Source: Bemisia tabaci (lineage: Eukaryota; Arthropoda; Insecta; Hemiptera; Aleyrodidae). Taken from it: DNA of 64,000 nt. Of the stretch, positions 1 to 9,304 are shown piece after piece. Both the position numbers and the translations under genes were made by a program. Position 1 is the stretch's first letter; every line of letters starts with the position of its first letter. The notes beneath the pieces are model-generated. The model made no database searches and was not told the DNA's origin. It saw only the letters and a program-made list of their open reading frames with translations. The DNA is taken from positions 43,889,864-43,953,863 of the forward strand of contig NC_092800.1 of the NCBI RefSeq assembly GCF_918797505.1, read 5' to 3'.

Positions 1-743
1 GTGCTTAATAGATAGAAGTCCGTATTGTTGCCTGTCGAAAAATTGAAGGCGCACTGAGTCACTCGCAGAAAAAACGGCACGTCTCTGTTATGGTTAAACT
101 CAGTCCAAACAAAGATGTCCATACTCTTCCAATAAAAGCACTCTATCCTGATCCGAGATGATTGTGGGAGGAGCAGAGATTCTGCAGCCCAGTTAGCGCT
201 AGTAAATAGAGTAAAAAGACAACTTTGGGAATTTCGAGAGGAGGGTATCTCGTAAAGCAGTGGGAGAGGACGCTACACGCTCCGTCAGAGAAAATACCGC
301 TGACGCGACGTAGGGTCTCCGCGAGCGTAGTTAAGTTTATTGCGTTTTAGACTGCAACGATATTGCAGCGAAACGTGAGTCCCCGCAGCTTTGCTCATGC
401 GAAATGAACAAGAAATCAATAGGAAAAATGCTCGATATGGAAGCTCCTATCGGCAGGAAGCAACGGGAATACCTTTCAAAGGACGCCCGGATTGTACCTG
501 GAATTCGGTATGGGAGACGTATCTTTTCATCAGGAGCATTGGCACGTTTATGAGGGTGAGACGTGGCGCGCTCCAAAACCACCCCCCCCCCCGCGCCCCC
601 GATCCAACCCCCTGCCCTCCCCCGAAAAAGAAAAAAAAATGCGACCGCTGCCAAACTTTCAACCGGGTTTTATTCCGCCATCGGTGTGCAACGATACAAA
701 AGTTGGTTTCATCCATTCATTTTTATAGACTTTGTGCGCTATG
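1..743. other. Unassigned sequence with C-rich tract
   Basis: No gene or repeat family is recognised here. A C-rich low-complexity run sits near 580-620, followed by an A-rich run near 630. Overlapping frames across this tract give proline-, glycine- and lysine-rich translations on both strands, as expected of low-complexity DNA. A GTGAGT donor-like string near 376 has no convincing partner exon. Confidence 0.5.
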
Positions 744-996
744 CTGCCGTGCTAAGGAAGAACGCCGTATGAACATTCGAGAGTTGCCAAATTTCCTTGG
801 GTAAAATGTTTATTTTTGAGTAAAATTATGAATATTTTTCCTTTAAATTTTCAGACTCTTTAGACCAAATTTAAAACAAAATTATCTGAGAACTTGGCGG
901 GAAAATATTCAAAAAATTTCCTGAAAATTAGTGATATGCCAGAGGAAATTTGGCAATGCCCGAAAGCTCATACGGCGTTTTTCCTTGGAACGGCAG
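744..996 (+). mobile_element. Family A MITE, copy 1
   Basis: The left end reads CTGCCGTGCTAAGGAAGAAC and the right end is its near inverse, finishing in CGGCAG. The inverted ends are about 50 bp and include a GTTGCCAAATTTCC block; the AT-rich middle carries the family's ATTTTTCCTTNAAATTTTCAG string. Flanks TATG and TATA suggest a 4-bp target duplication with one change. There is no coding capacity, so this is a non-autonomous DNA transposon. Confidence 0.85.
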
Positions 997-1143
997 TATA
1001 TTTGTGGTCACTTTATGAAAAATTCTCGAGTGATATGCAGGACGTTTAAGTCTCTATATTATGACTAGGGGCTTGAGTGGTTTTGGAGTCGTATTCAAAG
1101 TCGTTCCTTTCCGCTCATTTCCTTCCTCAGTGGGCCTCATATA

Positions 1144-1396
1144 CTGTCGTGCTGAGGCAGAACGCCGTATATACCCTCAGGCGTTGTCAAGTTTCCTTTG
1201 ATAAAATTCACATTTATTGAGACAGTTATAAATGTTTTTCTTCCAATTTTTCAAGCCATATTCTTTGCAGCTTAATCCAGAATATCTGAAAATTTCAAGG
1301 ACAAATGCATAACTTCCTTTAAAAACAAATATCCTATTGGAGAAAATTTTGCAACTCTCAAATGTTCATGCGACGTTTTTCCATAGCTTGGCGGTA
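1144..1396 (+). mobile_element. Family A MITE, copy 2 (diverged)
   Basis: The left end is CTGTCGTGCTGAGG followed by AGAACGCCGTAT. The right end is TGCGACGTTTTTCC and then a degenerate tip. It has the same AT-rich interior and the same ~250-bp length as other A copies, but more substitutions, so it is an older copy. Confidence 0.7.
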
Positions 1397-1449
1397 TAGT
1401 TCACATTCTGATTATCGGGTTCAAGTTTTCTAGTTCATCTAGAATGGAG

Positions 1450-1476
1450 TTACGGCGGTTTTGCTGAGGACGGCAG
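1450..1476 (+). mobile_element. Isolated terminal repeat of family X
   Basis: The string TTACGGCGGTTTTGCTGAGG followed by ACGGCAG matches the right tip of the family X element at 48863-49152, a relative of family A. No matching left end is seen nearby, so this is a remnant. Confidence 0.5.
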
Positions 1477-1558
1477 TATAGTTGAGCCTTGCCAACTCGA
1501 AGAGTCCTCACAGAATCGGAGAAACCCTCGAAAAATTCGACAATGAGAGGGTTTTATC

Positions 1559-1726
1559 CAGTGGCGTGGCGCGAATGATCGATTATCGATTTTCCCCCAT
1601 TTGAAGCTGTGGTAAAGAATCGATTATTAAGGTGTTCGCTGCGAACTCCCTGTTTGTCGATCCTTTTCCATAGGTTTAAACGACAGATCAATCGATATAT
1701 CGCAAAGCACGCCCGTCACGCCACTG
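1559..1726 (+). mobile_element. Family D hAT-like MITE, copy 1
   Basis: It starts CAGTGGCGTGGCG and ends CACGCCACTG, with internal ATCGATTATCGAT and a mirrored ATCGATATATCGC. The CAGTGGCG start is typical of hAT transposon ends, and other copies in this window have 8-bp target duplications. Here the 8-mers GTTTTATC and CTTTTCGC agree at five positions only, so this copy is old. About 168 bp, non-coding. Confidence 0.8.
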
Positions 1727-1793
1727 CTTTTCGCGGAGACGAATCCCGTGTCGAAACGATGCGTGTGTCTCTGAGTCGGTGATGTTTCACCAG

Positions 1794-2065
1794 CGGACTG
1801 ATTATTGAAATTGATAGACAAAGCTATAGACAAAGAAGACATAGGGAGTATGGAGCGATCCTATTGGTTGAAATGGGTGGTTTCTATAGACAAAGGGAGA
1901 AAATGATAGACTAACTGTCGGGTCTCTCGTGGGTTGCCGTTAGTTAGTCTATTACCTACCTCCTTTGTCCATTGCAACCACCCGCTTCTACCAATAGGAT
2001 CCCTCCAAATCCTTTTTGTCTTCTTTGTCTATTGCTTTGTCTATCAATTTCAATAATCGGCCCGC
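1794..2065 (+). mobile_element. Family H palindromic MITE, copy 1
   Basis: It starts CGGACTGATTATTGAAATTG and ends with the inverse CAATTTCAATAATCGG plus CCCGC. The whole ~272 bp is a long palindrome containing paired GATAGACAAAG and CTTTGTCTATC blocks and a central TAACTGTCGGGTC...GTTAGTTAG. Flanking dinucleotides are AG on both sides (1792-1793 and 2066-2067), matching the 2-bp duplications of other H copies. Confidence 0.85.
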
Positions 2066-2067
2066 AG

Positions 2068-2470
2068 GCCACCAGGCCGCAAGTTGAGTCGACACACTCG
2101 TGGGCGGAAGTCGGAAACCATCGGTTGATGGGAGACATGCTTTTTACCTCCACTTGAAAATGGCTTCATGCAAAAATAAAGTGAACCTGTGTCGTTGCCT
2201 GGACTCGGCGAGAGTTCATAAATTACGCAATGCACTTAGCGATGGGGTTCCCATTGCGTCACGGAAGGGGGATGGGTAGGATGTTGGGGGGCATGTACCC
2301 CACGCCCACCAGACTCCACGATTCCAACTATCAGATTGCCTGGAAATGTCTCGGGAATAGTGAAAAAAAAGTGTGAACAGAGACTTTGGAGAGCCTCATC
2401 GGTACACGCAGGAGGCAGATGGCGCGGCGACAAGTGCTATGTGGCAGTAATTATGGCGCTGGTTGTAATA
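2068..2470. other. No gene or repeat recognised
   Basis: Mixed-composition sequence with short frames on both strands, none with a recognisable domain. Nothing supports a feature here. Confidence 0.4.
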
Positions 2471-2725
2471 CTACCGTCCCATGGTAAAACACCATATGCA
2501 CATTCGAGGGTTGCTAAATGTCTTCTGATAAAATGTCCATTTTTGAGGAAAGGCATGAATGTTTTCTGTTGAAATTTTTAGATAATCTAGATCTATCGCT
2601 AATAAAATTCCCTGAAAAATCCTGGGGGAAAAGTATCAACAGATTTTCCCCGAAAGTTCATACTATATTGAAGGAAACTTGACAATGTCTAAAGACTCAT
2701 ACGGCGTTCTTCCTTAGTACGGCAG
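2471..2725 (+). mobile_element. Family A MITE, copy 3
   Basis: The degenerate left end CTACCGTCCCATGG leads into CACATTCGAGGGTTGCTAAA; the right end is a clean CATACGGCGTTCTTCCTTAG then TACGGCAG. Flanks AATA and AAAA differ at one base, consistent with a 4-bp target duplication. About 255 bp, non-coding. Confidence 0.8.
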
Positions 2726-2773
2726 AAAAGTCAAGAATCCCGTTTTTGGCTATTTTTTAAGCAAAGGTCAACT

Positions 2774-3026
2774 CTGCCGTGCTAAGGAAGAACGTCGTAT
2801 GAACCATTAGGCGTTGCCAAATCTTCTCTGATAAAACATGGATTTCCTGGTAAAATTATGAATATTTTCCTCTTAATTGTTCAGATAAGTTTGTACGCAA
2901 TTGCACCTATAGTTCCTGATAATTTCAAGGGAAAATATTCATAAATATTCTCAAAAATAAAAATTGTATCGAAGGAAATGTGGCAACTCTCGAATGCTTA
3001 TACGCCGTTTTTCCTTAGTACGGCAG
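2774..3026 (+). mobile_element. Family A MITE, copy 4, intact target duplication
   Basis: The left end CTGCCGTGCTAAGGAAGAAC and right end TTTTTCCTTAGTACGGCAG are both complete. AACT flanks both sides exactly (2770-2773 and 3027-3030). With the TACA, TATA, TATT, AGTA and TACC cases elsewhere, this sets the duplication length of family A at 4 bp. Confidence 0.9.
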
Positions 3027-3321
3027 AACTCTACTTAAATTTATGTAAAAAAATACTCGCAAAAATGACTACCTTCATGAGAATTTTTCCACATGTTTTT
3101 CGTCAAACATTTTTAATATTTATGAAAGAACATTTGATATTTTAAAAGTTTTTAAATACTTTAATTGGAATGTTACTCAAATTTTATGCCTCGTAAATTT
3201 TTCTCACCAAAAATAATTTCAAAAGAAGTATCCTGGTGTTTTAAAACGAACATTTTAAAACAGCTTCCAATTCAACTGAACTTCACCAACGAAAGAGTCA
3301 CAAAGACTTGTGTATATTATT

Positions 3322-3803
3322 CTGCGGTGCTAAGGGAAAATGTCATATGATCATCCGAATGTCGCCATATTTACCAATATAAAATTGTTATTTCAGCGGA
3401 AAGTACTGGAAAAAAAACACATTGGATCTAGAGTCCAGACTCTTGAAAACATTGACAAGAAAAAATACTCTTGATTCAATCGGATTTTTGCTTGAATCAA
3501 AATGAAATCCGCTTAAATTAAGAGGCTTGGCTCTTGATTTAAGCTTAAATCTAATTGAATCAAGAGTATTTTTTCTTGTCGATGTTTTTAAGAGTCTGGA
3601 CTCTAGATCCAATGTGTTTTTTTTTCCAGTGTGCAATTAATATTTTTCCTTGAAAATGTCGGATATTTTAGATGAAACCGCGGACAGAATTCTCTGAAAA
3701 ATTTGAGGGAAAGTGTCAACAATTTTCCTAGTAAACACTTTTTTATCGAAGGAAATATGGCAATATCTGAGGGCTCATACGGCCGTTTTCCTTAGCACGG
3801 GAG
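3322..3803 (+). mobile_element. Family A MITE, copy 5, interrupted by a C element
   Basis: The left tip is CTGCGGTGCTAAGG and the right tip is TTTTCCTTAGCACGGGAG. The normal ~250-bp A interior is split by a family C palindrome at 3404-3631, so C inserted after A. Confidence 0.75.
3404..3631 (+). mobile_element. Family C palindromic MITE, copy 1 (nested)
   Basis: A ~228-bp near-perfect palindrome starting tACTGGAAAAAAAACAC and ending TTTTTTTTCCAGTG. Each arm holds GGATCTAGAGTCCAGACTC, an AAAAATACTCTTGATTCAAT block and a TTAAGC centre. Both strands are partly open, which gives spurious translations rich in LDSRL and NTLDSI. Confidence 0.85.
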
Positions 3804-4111
3804 AGTAATAGCGAGTCCTCTTGGATGCTGGCGAGCGCGTCTTAATTGAAGGAGACTCTTCAAGTTAAAGATCTGTCCAAGGGACTCGGGGACTACTCGA
3901 CTACTCGAGGAGCCAGGGACTGGGTCCTCCATTATTCATGACTGTCCCTTTCTTTCGGGCACGAGGGCCGGAGCAGGGGCCGGGAAATCAAGTCTCATGT
4001 CCCTCCGGCGAGTAATTAGCCGAGATTTTAATCAGATTAAGTCCCCGCTGTTTGATACCGTGACCCCCGGGCTGAGGCCGCCTTCTTCGACTCTGACGTC
4101 ATTCACCCCGC
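3804..4111. other. No gene or repeat recognised
   Basis: Moderately GC-rich unique-looking sequence between a family A copy and a tandem repeat. No frame, splice pair or repeat is supported. Confidence 0.4.
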
Positions 4112-4250
4112 CGGGGTCGTAAGAAAGCCGTAACAACCAAATTTCCTGAAAATCCAGCCGTGAGGTCGTAAGAGAGCAGTAATGCCCGAATTTCCTGAAA
4201 ATCCAGCCATGGGGTCGTAAGGGAGCGGTAACGACCGAATTTCCTGAAAA
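4112..4250 (+). repeat. 49-bp tandem repeat, about 2.8 units
   Basis: The unit contains GGTCGTAAGNGAGCNGTAA and then ATTTCCTGAAAATCCAGCC. GTCGTAAG recurs at about 4116, 4165 and 4214, giving a 49-bp period. The units differ by only a few bases, so the array looks young compared with nearby repeats. Confidence 0.8.
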
Positions 4251-4450
4251 TTTGATAAAATCTTTTAGGGATCTTTCAAGGGAAATTTGTGAGTACTTGT
4301 CCTCAAAATTTTTAGAGAATCTCATTCGCAATCAGATCTAAATTATCTGAAAATTTTAAGAGAAAATTTTGATAGGTTTCTTTAAAAATATAAAATTTTA
4401 CTGGAGGAAGTTTGGTAACTCTCGAGTGTTCACACGACATTTTTCAGTGA
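4251..4450 (+). mobile_element. Degenerate family A remnant
   Basis: This stretch matches the A interior and right arm (AATCAGATCTAAATTATCTG, a GGAGGAAGTTTGGTAACTCTC-like block and CACACGACATTTTTC). The outermost tips are not recognisable. Old, truncated copy. Confidence 0.5.
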
Positions 4451-4469
4451 GAGTGCTGAGGGAAAAGAA

Positions 4470-4728
4470 GGGTATGGATTCGATCGACATGCATTGATCG
4501 TGACACCGATTTGATCGACAAAAGTCGATGGATTCACGGGTTTGTCGATTGACTCGCGGATTTTATTGATTCATGAGCGGGGTTTATCGATCGATTCACA
4601 GGATTTGTCAATTGACTCGCGGATTTTGTCGATCGATTCACAGAGTTGTCAAGTGATTCACTTCGATCGATTCACGTATTTATTTTTCGATCGATTAACA
4701 TTTTTATGTTTCGATCGAATCCATACTC
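4470..4728 (+). repeat. Family M: degenerate GATCGATTCA repeat array, copy 1
   Basis: The array is bounded by GGTATGGATTCGATCGA and its inverse TCGATCGAATCCATAC. Between them, units of roughly 20-26 bp built on CGATTGACTCGCGGATTTTG and CGATCGATTCACAGG are repeated imperfectly. Two similar arrays lie at 5683-6172 and 24305-24645, each ending TCGAATCCAT-CCCTCC or a close variant. It may be a MITE whose interior expanded as a minisatellite. The translation (repeated SIDSR) is a repeat artefact. Confidence 0.7.
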
Positions 4729-4889
4729 TCCGGGGGAAAACATTCTTAAATTTACCTCTAAATAATTAATTTTCTTGGGAAAAATAATTTTCTTAAATGA
4801 AGTATGATTCTTCATTTAAGGCATTTTTTTGTTAAATCCAAGCGGTTTTGTCTTATTTTGAGAAAAATTTAGTTTGAATCAAGATTTAA

Positions 4890-4930
4890 AAAAAAAAACA
4901 AAAAAAACAACAACAACAACAACAACAACT
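4890..4930 (+). repeat. A-rich run followed by (CAA)n
   Basis: A poly-A stretch grades into about seven CAA triplets ending near 4928. The surrounding 4730-5050 shows no gene. Confidence 0.9.
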
Positions 4931-5059
4931 AGCTATTAGAGGTAAAATTAATTAAGGATCATCTTGTGTGAGTCAAGAACTTTATTTCAGTGAAGTGAGC
5001 AAAAAACATAATCTCATTCATTCCGTCATATATTTTATTGATTGATGGTCAAAGCACGA

Positions 5060-5300
5060 AATTATGTACCTCCGATTGCAACGTTGCAGACCTCCTATCA
5101 TACTTATTTCTCTTCAAAAAAATAGTCAACTTAATATTTTGAAAACCTCGTTGATTTTTCTTCACTGTTAGCAGAATTTTCTGTATTTTCAAGCCATAAA
5201 ATTGGCTTGTTTCTCTTCGAAATAATACAATAGGAACATAAATCTTGCAACACCGCAATGGAGATACGTAGTTCCGCACTTTGGCTATCAATATTCAAAA
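5060..5300 (-). repeat. Family P dispersed repeat (diverged)
   Basis: An AT-rich block with TCATACTTATTTCTCTTCAA, TTAGCAGAATTTTCTG and TTGGCTTGTTTCTCTTCG resembles blocks at about 26835-27030 and 62760-63060. It ends in a GGAGATACGTAGTTCCGCAC-like string echoed at about 26997. Identity is low and the ends are not defined. Confidence 0.35.
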
Positions 5301-5498
5301 GAGCAATGTCAATGCCACAAATGGATTGCATTTTGCAATAACAACCTATATGTCATTGGTTTCTTTGGGCAGAAAGGTGCTTTTGTGAAAAAGCTAGAGA
5401 CAGAGGTTCCTTATTGCAAATTGTAATCCAAATATTATATCGTGAGTAATATCGATGACAACATTTCATTTTTAACGATTATCTTTTTTGTGTTTCAG

Positions 5499-5556
5499 GT
5501 AAAAAATGCTGTCAATTTTTCATATCAACCGGAGTATTGAATGAGTTCTCGTATTG
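5499..5556 (+). other. Candidate internal exon, 58 nt
   Basis: A pyrimidine-rich acceptor (ATCTTTTTTGTGTTTCAG) ends at 5498 and a strong donor TTG|GTGAGT follows at 5557. One of three frames is open (starting at 5501, reading KKCCQFFISTG...). With a 58-nt span an open frame is weak evidence, so this rests on the splice signals. It could be a non-coding 5' exon of the plus-strand gene at 54.4 kb, or chance. The protein is not recognised. Confidence 0.25.
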
Positions 5557-5682
5557 GTGAGTGAATTGCCATCAGCCCTGAAAAGTAGCTTGTTTCTGTA
5601 TAAAGTTATGTGCTTTCGACATCTTTTTACGTTTGAATTACTTTTTTTTGGCACGGCGAGGATGCAAGATACGGCACGGATT

Positions 5683-6172
5683 GACGCATGAATCGATCGA
5701 AAAATAAAACCGGGAATCGATGGACTCCGACTCGATCGACAAAAAATTATTAAAAAACCATTCGGTGTCTACTCGATTGACATATGAGTCGATTGAAAAA
5801 CAAAAACGTGAACCAAATGACATGATTCAATTTACACCGATTTGATAGATTTACGGCTTTGTCTATCAATTCACGGGTTTGTCGATTGACTCAATGGTTT
5901 ATCGATCAATTCACGGCTTTCGATCGAATCGGTGTTGATCAGATCACGTTTTTATTTCTTTGATAGATTCATATCGATCGAATCAACACCGGTTTTTTAA
6001 TAATTTGATCGCTTCGATCGATGCATGGCTTTGCCGGTCGATTCATGAACTTGTCGATCGATTTACGGCTTTGGCGATCAATTCATGGGATTTTTTATTG
6101 AATCGACGGTTTATCAATTGATTCACGGCTGTCGATCGATTCACATTTTTATTTTTCGATCGAATCCATGCC
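5683..6172 (+). repeat. Family M repeat array, copy 2 (largest)
   Basis: About 490 bp of imperfect GATCGATTCACGG / TTTGTCGATTGA units ends in TTTTCGATCGAATCCATGCC followed by CTCCC. It has the same unit and right boundary as the arrays at 4470 and 24305. The left end fades out, so boundaries are approximate. Confidence 0.7.
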
Positions 6173-6179
6173 CTCCCTA

Positions 6180-6786
6180 CACCTGACCTTGCGAACCGGT
6201 TCAGTTTTGAGGAATAAACCGAATGCAATCGACCGGAATTTTCGTGGAACGTTCCGCAATGATATTCCAAATCATCCGACGGGGAGTTCCGGGGATATTA
6301 CACGCCACAAGACAAAGCTGACCCAGTTGGGTCGAAACTTCTGCAATATGCCTTTGATGAGCGAAAATTGGACCGCGTTCGCCCTCCCCCACCCCCTCCC
6401 TCGGACAGGGCCCCGGTGGCTTTTTTGGGGGGCTTTCATCGACCACAAAATGACGCCTTCTGACTCCTCCTCAGCCATCCCAAGGTTGTCAGGTTGTGCG
6501 ATAAAATTTGTATAGTTTACATGGGTTAAAAGGGGGAAAATGCAGCTTTTCTAGCACAACCTGGCAACTATGAGCCCTCTCTACCCCGCTGCCCGCCCTT
6601 TTGACTCTATATTTGCTAACCAAAGGAAGCTCTGCGCATCGGAAATTTTAATCAAAGTTACTTGACGCCGGAGCCACTGCCTCTTTGAGGTGCCCGCTAT
6701 CTCTGTGTCTTTGATTCCTAAGAGGCTCGGTTGGGCCTCGCGAAATACAGGATGTCCATAGCTCCGGTTCAAATACACACGGAGGT
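6180..6786. other. No gene recognised
   Basis: Short frames run across a CCCTCCCCCACCCCCTCCC tract near 6385-6405 and encode nothing recognisable. No inverted-repeat element is visible. Confidence 0.4.
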
Positions 6787-6787
6787 A

Positions 6788-7031
6788 CTGTCATGCTAAA
6801 TAAGGACGTCGTATCAGTCTTTAGACGTTATCAGATTTCTTTGATGAAGTATGAATTTTTAGGAAAATCTGTAAATATTTTCCCGCGAATTTTTCAGAGA
6901 ATTTTAGTCGAGATTAGACCTTGATTATTTGAAAATTTTAAGAGAAGATACTCGTAACTCCTCTCAAAATAAACACTTATGTGAGACAGTATGGCAACTC
7001 TTGAGTCCATGTGGCGTTTGTCCTAAGTAAC
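6788..7031 (+). mobile_element. Family A MITE, degenerate
   Basis: The left arm is CTGTCATGCTAAATAAGGAC then GTCGTATCAG; the right arm ends TGGCGTTTGTCCTAAGTAA. The interior is A-like. It abuts a second A-like copy that starts immediately afterwards. Confidence 0.55.
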
Positions 7032-7496
7032 TGTCATGCTCGATATGGAGACGGTTTGAGACTTTAGGGAGTCGCAAAATTCTAAGTACAATTTTACGGA
7101 ATATTGTGTGAATGTTCACAGAGAGGATGAAATTGCTGATTTAACAATTTTGTGTTTAAAAAGGTGTCCGATGTGTTCCAATGTAGATTTTACAATTAAA
7201 CAATGCTAATTTTACCACCCCGGTGGTTAACTTAGCTTTCCACTATCGTAAAGTGTACATTTAAAACATGTTGGACATATTTTTTAAGTATTTAATTGTT
7301 GAAATAGCAATCCATTTTTTTCCCGTGTGATTCCTCCGAAGTTTCAGAGAACAATCCTCATCTTTTAGTCAAGAGTATCTGAAAGTTTCAAGGTAATATA
7401 TTCATAACTTTTTCTCTACAATGAATATTTTTGACGGAAGAAATTCAACAACATTTGAATGTTGACACGGAATTTTTCCTGCATGAGGAAAGCAGC
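7031..7496 (+). mobile_element. Family A-like copy interrupted by family E
   Basis: The left arm CTGTCATGCTCGATATGGAG and the right arm TTGACACGGAATTTTTCCTG flank a family E element at 7125-7313. The rest of the interior (AATTTTTCC and CTGAAAGTTTCAAGG blocks) is A-like. Degenerate, so ends are approximate. Confidence 0.45.
7125..7313 (+). mobile_element. Family E inverted-repeat element, copy 1 (uninterrupted)
   Basis: AATTGCTGATTTAACAATTT at the left pairs with ATTTAATTGTTGAAATAGCA and ATCC at the right; the paired block GTGTCCGATGTGTTCCAATG faces ACATGTTGGACATA. About 189 bp. It serves as the empty-site reference for the C and T insertions in the second E copy at 9796-10671. Confidence 0.65.
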
Positions 7497-7821
7497 ACTG
7501 TCTGTCTTTGATATCTATGAGACTCCAGAAACATGGCTCTTCGAAATACAGGATGTCCATAAAGTGAATTTACGGCCGTGTTCTCAGCCTTTATGCCACG
7601 ATAAATTCGAGGGATGTCCCTTCGCCGACACTCCGTAACCCGGCGATCAATTCGCAGGTCGAGGGTGTCAACTTCGCAGGCGGGAACGAGATCATAAAAC
7701 CGGTTGGTCTTTATTTATGTTCCGGTACAGAGTTCATACTTTTTCCTGCCGCTTTTATGTGAATATTTTTCCATGTCAAGGTCGGTGACGTCCGTTTTCG
7801 CTCCTGCAGAAAAATCCTCAT
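7497..7821. other. No gene or repeat recognised
   Basis: Mixed-composition spacer without a supported gene, splice pair or repeat. Confidence 0.4.
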
Positions 7822-7981
7822 CAGAAGCGGATCCAGCAATTTGGCAACACCGGATATCCTCCATTTAAACCTATGTTAAATAATCGATTTTTGTCGGAGC
7901 ACCTGGCCCCTACAAGAATCGATACATTTCCATAATTCAAATGGGGAAAACAGTGTTGCCACTTTGCTAAATCCGCTAATG
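7822..7981 (+). mobile_element. Family G hAT-like MITE, copy 1
   Basis: It starts CAGAAGCGGATCCAGCAATT and ends TTGCTAAATCCGCTAATG, with long inverted arms containing TTGGCAACACCGG and AATCGAT. Flanking 8-mers ATCCTCAT (7814-7821) and TTCCTCAT (7982-7989) match at seven of eight positions. The 8-bp duplication points to hAT. A second copy is at 37603-37765. Confidence 0.85.
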
Positions 7982-8084
7982 TTCCTCATCTCGGTAGGGG
8001 TTTAATGCACGAGAAAATGGTATAGTTTACAGAACCGGAAGTTAAAGTACAAACCGAATAGTGCGTTTGATGCAGGACACCATA

Positions 8085-8109
8085 CAGCCGTAGTAAGGAA
8101 AAACGCCGG
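8085..8109 (+). mobile_element. Family A terminal fragment
   Basis: CAGCCGTAGTAAGGAAAAAC followed by GCCG matches an A left tip with two or three changes. There is no arm beyond it. Confidence 0.4.
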
Positions 8110-8146
8110 CTGGATATAGACCGCTATTCGGTCATGAATTTCTGCG

Positions 8147-8437
8147 GCCCGGCGCAACATGCAACTATTCGTGCTCGATGGTTGTCCGAATTGCATATGC
8201 GAGCAATTGAAGGCGTACTTAATTTCCACGCTAAGAGCAAGACCTTATACAGCAGAATACTGGAACATCTTTCATTGAACAGCTACTGTAAACATCAGGA
8301 ACGCTATTGAAATTGAACATTCCACTGTGGCTTCAAGAATTGGCTTAAAGATGATAAAAATGGATATTCATATCCGGCATTCTGGAGTGTTATATCATTT
8401 TCCCCCGACTAAATCCTGGCTAATCGGGAGAAAATCT
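8147..8437 (+). repeat. Family J dispersed repeat, long copy 1
   Basis: About 290 bp repeated in direct orientation at 13664-13951. Shared blocks include GGCGCAACATGCAACTATT, GCATATGCGAGCAATTGAAG, TTCATTGAACAGCTACTGT and CTAAATCCTGGC. The first 75 bp (CAACTATTCGTGC...GCAATTGAAGGCG) is a core that recurs alone at five or six other places. No inverted ends; possibly a retroposed unit. Confidence 0.75.
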
Positions 8438-8446
8438 CGATCCAAC

Positions 8447-8745
8447 AGCTCATTCCCTGACAGAGTTTTATAAATCTAGTTTTTCTGTATTCAATATTAA
8501 ATCCTGAAATCAATGCTGATTCTCCCTCTATGTTAAGAAATGCTCCGATGCTAGAATATTTTTCTATGAAGAGTATTATAAATCTAGTTTTTCTGTATTC
8601 AATATTAAATCCTGACATCAATTCTGATTCTCCTTCTGAGAAATCGGAAGGTGTTCGGTTTGTTTCTGCTAAAATTGTAATTACCCAAATCAGTACTAAA
8701 GGAAATAAAACTATCAAAATAGAGACGAGGGTCAGGGAATGAGCT
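8447..8745. repeat. 15-bp inverted repeats bracketing the NUMT
   Basis: AGCTCATTCCCTGAC at 8447-8461 is the exact inverse of GTCAGGGAATGAGCT at 8731-8745. They sit just outside the nad1 fragment. Downstream lies a short AAAATCAGG-type direct repeat (8750-8785). They could be the ends of a composite unit or a relic of end-joining. Confidence 0.7.
8466..8725 (-). pseudogene. nad1: Nuclear copy of mitochondrial nad1 fragment (NUMT)
   Basis: The minus strand encodes the conserved core of NADH dehydrogenase subunit 1 (complex I, mitochondrial inner membrane): a hydrophobic stretch, then AETNRTP.DFSEGESEL, SGFNIEY and a following EKYSSI. AETNRTPFDFxEGESELVSGFN is the ND1 signature. Codons AGA and ATA read best as Ser and Met (invertebrate mitochondrial code), giving FNIEYSKTSFM, so the source is animal mtDNA. 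Only about 85 residues of a ~310-residue protein are present. A block starting at 8469 (TATAAATCTAGTTTTTCTGT...) recurs at 8577, an offset of 108 bp (36 codons), so GESELxSGFNIEY appears twice in frame. It is a non-functional fragment, bracketed by 15-bp inverted repeats. Confidence 0.9.
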
Positions 8746-8796
8746 CCTGAAAATCAGGGAAAATCAGAGAAAAATCAGGAAACGAGCTTGGTCAAG

Positions 8797-9304
8797 AATG
8801 GAGATGTTGCATGTGTGAGGAATTTGCGATTTGACAATTGATTCTTATGTAAAAGTTCGCGAGGAACACGATAGTGCCACTGGTTTTCCCTTGAATCAAC
8901 TCCCAAGTCCAAAAAAAGCTCTCAAGTTGAGGCCAAAATGGAGGGGATATTCCACACTATCCTGAGAGTTCACCTCTACATCAAGACAAACTCTCCATGC
9001 AAAGATAGGGAGAAAATACATTAGCAAAGTTGCCACTTTATTTGAGGACCCCAAAACTGAAAACACGGCAACCCTGCTAATGTATTTGCTCCCTATATTT
9101 GCATGGAGAGTTTGTCTTGATGTAGAGGTGGACTCTCAGGGTAGGGTGGGATATCCCCTCAATTTTGGCCTCAACTTGAGAATTTTTTTGAGCTTGGGAG
9201 TTGATTTCAAAGAAAACCAATGGCACTATCGTGTTTCTCGCGAACTTTTACGTTAGAATCAACAGTCAAATCGCAAATTCCTTACACATGCAACATCTCC
9301 ATTC
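8797..9304. mobile_element. Family I ~508-bp foldback element, copy 1
   Basis: It starts AATGGAGATGTTGCATGTGT and ends with the inverse ACACATGCAACATCTCCATT. The arms run almost to the centre and contain GAGGAATTTGCGATTTGAC, CAAGTTGAGGCCAAAATGGA and CTCCATGCAAAGATAGGGAG. Two more full copies are at 11984-12495 and 48350-48832. Non-coding. Confidence 0.85.

Noticed and set aside
3388..3636. Proteins rich in LDSRLLKT and NTLDSI at several places
   Set aside because: All lie inside family C palindromes and read on both strands. They are translations of the inverted repeat.
4542..4769. SIDSR-repeat protein
   Set aside because: Direct translation of the family M minisatellite. No conserved start or flanking gene.
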